Shown here in pieces: positions 62,826 to 64,000 of a stretch of 64,000 nt of DNA. The notes below the pieces were generated by a model that saw only the letters and a program-made list of their open reading frames with translations, did no database searches and was not told where the DNA came from. Position 1 is the stretch's first letter, and the number at the start of each line of letters is the position of its first letter. Source of the stretch: Alphaproteobacteria bacterium (lineage in GTDB: Bacteria; Pseudomonadota; Alphaproteobacteria; Rhizobiales; Beijerinckiaceae). The translations under genes were made by a program, and so were the position numbers. The stretch covers positions 1-64,000 of the forward strand of contig JAJPHH010000047.1 of assembly GCA_021325385.1 (NCBI GenBank). The letters run 5' to 3'.

Positions 62826-63202
62826 TCGCGATCGGGATCGGCTGTCGCCGCGGCGCGTCGCAGGAGGCGATCACGACGTTGATCGAGCAAGCTTTGGCTC
62901 CGATTCAAAACGCCGGCGAGCCGGCGCTGCTCTTCACCATCGAGACCAAGCGCGGCGAGAAGGGCCTGATCGCCGCCGCGCGAGCGCTGAGCCTGCCGCT
63001 CGAATTCCTGGAATTGAGCGCCTTGCGCGCCGTCGAGGACCAGATCGCGACGCCGTCGCCGGCCGCGCAAGCAGCCCTCGGCGTCGCTTCGGTCTCCGAA
63101 GCCGCGGCGCTTGCCGGCGCGGGCCAAGGCGCGCGTCTGATCGCGCCGCGCCTCGTCGGCGACGGCGTCACATTGGCGGTCGCGCGGGGCGGCGGCCGAT
63201 GA
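62822..63202 (+). CDS. cobE: Cobalamin biosynthesis protein CobE (CbiG C-terminal-like)
   Basis: A 126-residue protein matching the C-terminal domain of CbiG ([35 protein letters not shown]). Its exact role in the aerobic pathway is not settled; it is thought to bind or carry a corrin intermediate. The ATG overlaps the cobL stop and its stop overlaps the cobM start (both ATGA). Confidence 0.88.
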   Translation: MIAIGIGCRRGASQEAITTLIEQALAPIQNAGEPALLFTIETKRGEKGLIAAARALSLPLEFLELSALRAVEDQIATPSPAAQAALGVASVSEAAALAGAGQGARLIAPRLVGDGVTLAVARGGGR

Positions 63203-63960
63203 TCGTGCACTTCATCGGCGCCGGGCCCGGCGCGCCGGACCTCATCACGCTGCGCGGCCGCGATCTGATCGCGCGCTCGCCGGTCTGCCTCTATGCCGGC
63301 TCGCTCGTGCCGCGCGAATTGCTCGCGCACTGCCCGCCTGGCGCGCGGATCGTCGACACGGCGCCGCTGGCCCTGGCGGCGATCGTCGAAGAATTTCGCC
63401 GCGCGCACGCCGCTGGCGAGGACGTCGCGCGGCTCCATTCGGGCGACGTCAGCCTGTGGAGCGCGATGGGCGAGCAGATGCGCGAACTGGATAGGCTCGG
63501 CGTTCCGTACGACGTCACGCCGGGCGTGCCGAGCTTCGCCGCCGCGGCCGCCGCCTTGAAGCGCGAACTCACGCTGCCCGCGCTGGCCCAATCGCTCGTC
63601 CTCACGCGCACCAGCGGACGCGCCTCGCCGATGCCGGATCGAGAGACGCTCGTCAATTTCGCTGCGACCGGCGCGACGCTGGCGATCCATCTTTCGATTC
63701 ACGCCTTGACGCGCGTCGCCGATCAGCTCGCGCCGTTCTACGGCGAGGATTGCCCGGTCGCTGTCGTCTACCGCGCGACCTGGCCGGACGAGCGCGTCAT
63801 CGAGGCGAATTTAGGTACGATCTCCGCCGCCGTCGATGCAAGCGAGATTGAACGCACGGCATTGATTCTCGTTGGTCCGGCTTTGGCGGCGCGCGACTTT
63901 CGCGCGAGCGCGCTTTACGACGCCTACTACCAGCGCCGTTTCCGCGATAAGCCTCAATGA
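63199..63960 (+). CDS. cobM: Precorrin-4 C11-methyltransferase CobM
   Basis: A 253-residue tetrapyrrole methylase forming precorrin-5. [59 protein letters not shown] and [13 protein letters not shown] are the family motifs. It is the last complete gene in the window. What follows may continue the operon or be a convergent gene, because the final bases fit two readings. Confidence 0.95.
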   Translation: MIVHFIGAGPGAPDLITLRGRDLIARSPVCLYAGSLVPRELLAHCPPGARIVDTAPLALAAIVEEFRRAHAAGEDVARLHSGDVSLWSAMGEQMRELDRLGVPYDVTPGVPSFAAAAAALKRELTLPALAQSLVLTRTSGRASPMPDRETLVNFAATGATLAIHLSIHALTRVADQLAPFYGEDCPVAVVYRATWPDERVIEANLGTISAAVDASEIERTALILVGPALAARDFRASALYDAYYQRRFRDKPQ

Positions 63961-64000
63961 AGCGGGCGCGCGCCGGTCGTCGCCAAGATCGCGCCGTCGC
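63954..64000 (-). CDS. Possible 3' end of a convergent gene (partial, uncertain)
   Basis: On the minus strand the right edge reads [14 protein letters not shown] and then a TGA at 63956-63954, overlapping the cobM stop. This looks like a protein C-terminus. On the plus strand an ATG at 63957 overlaps the cobM stop in the ATGA manner of this operon and reads [14 protein letters not shown]. Forty bases cannot decide between them. Confidence 0.25.
   Translation of the reverse strand, partial: DGAILATTGARPLH

Overview
The window is GC-rich alphaproteobacterial chromosome. The gene set and order (sdhCDAB with separate membrane subunits, dnaK-dnaJ-pmtA-pyrF-DUF1330-dapB, ubiG next to lysC, an IalB-family protein, DUF1127, PmtA phospholipid methylation, an HpnP-type hopanoid methylase, oxygen-dependent CobG cobalamin synthesis) point to Hyphomicrobiales (Rhizobiales), possibly the Beijerinckiaceae/Methylocystaceae side. 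That finer placement is inference only. No phage, IS element, CRISPR array, tRNA or rRNA was recognised.

Layout. 1-4.1 kb: sugar-acid catabolism (FAH-family hydrolase/dehydratase, semialdehyde dehydrogenase, PfkB kinase) with the start of a divergent GntR regulator at the left edge and two long palindromic repeats between the genes. 4.2-8.3 kb: succinate dehydrogenase sdhCDAB, with a small toxin-antitoxin module placed between sdhA and sdhB whose toxin lacks its C-terminal acidic motif. 8.4-10.4 kb: an HtrA-like protein without catalytic His and Ser, a LuxR-type regulator with a degenerate receiver, and HU. 10.5-15.8 kb: GNAT, quinone oxidoreductase, IalB, ubiG, lysC and a ParE-type TA pair. 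16-22.6 kb: dnaK (with a heat-shock promoter and a terminator), dnaJ, pmtA, pyrF, two DUF1330 genes, dapB. 22.8-29.7 kb: antiporter, amidase, glycine-zipper lipoprotein, MocR regulator divergent from a DUF1127 gene, and a HAD phosphatase fused to a HerA-like ATPase.

29.7-38.6 kb (minus strand) is one tightly coupled operon: GntR/UTRA regulator, ADP-ribosylglycohydrolase, PfkB kinase running in frame into a Tat-exported solute-binding protein, two permeases, an ATPase and a GH63-like glycosidase. Its first three genes resemble Escherichia coli yegW-yegU-yegV, with an ABC importer in place of the YegT carrier, so it probably imports and processes an unknown glycoside or nucleoside-like compound. 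38.7-48.3 kb: SRPBCC protein, HpnP-like B12-dependent radical SAM enzyme, Tat-signal SDR, YbhB, ABC exporter, glycosyltransferase, MFS carrier and a PRC-barrel protein whose 5' end contains a perfect terminator hairpin.

48.5-64 kb is the aerobic cobalamin locus: cobC(threonine-P decarboxylase)/cbiB divergent, cobO-cobQ on the minus strand, and a cobalamin riboswitch controlling cobW-cobN-cobG-cobH-cobI-cobJ, then cobL-cobE-cobM, with cobK lying antisense between cobJ and cobL. The downstream riboswitch leader appears able to form either a terminator-like stem or a hairpin that hides the cobW ribosome binding site. cobA, cobB, cobF, cobST, cobP/U and cobV are not in the window and may lie beyond it. 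All start choices are from ribosome binding sites and family N-termini; nothing was confirmed by database search.
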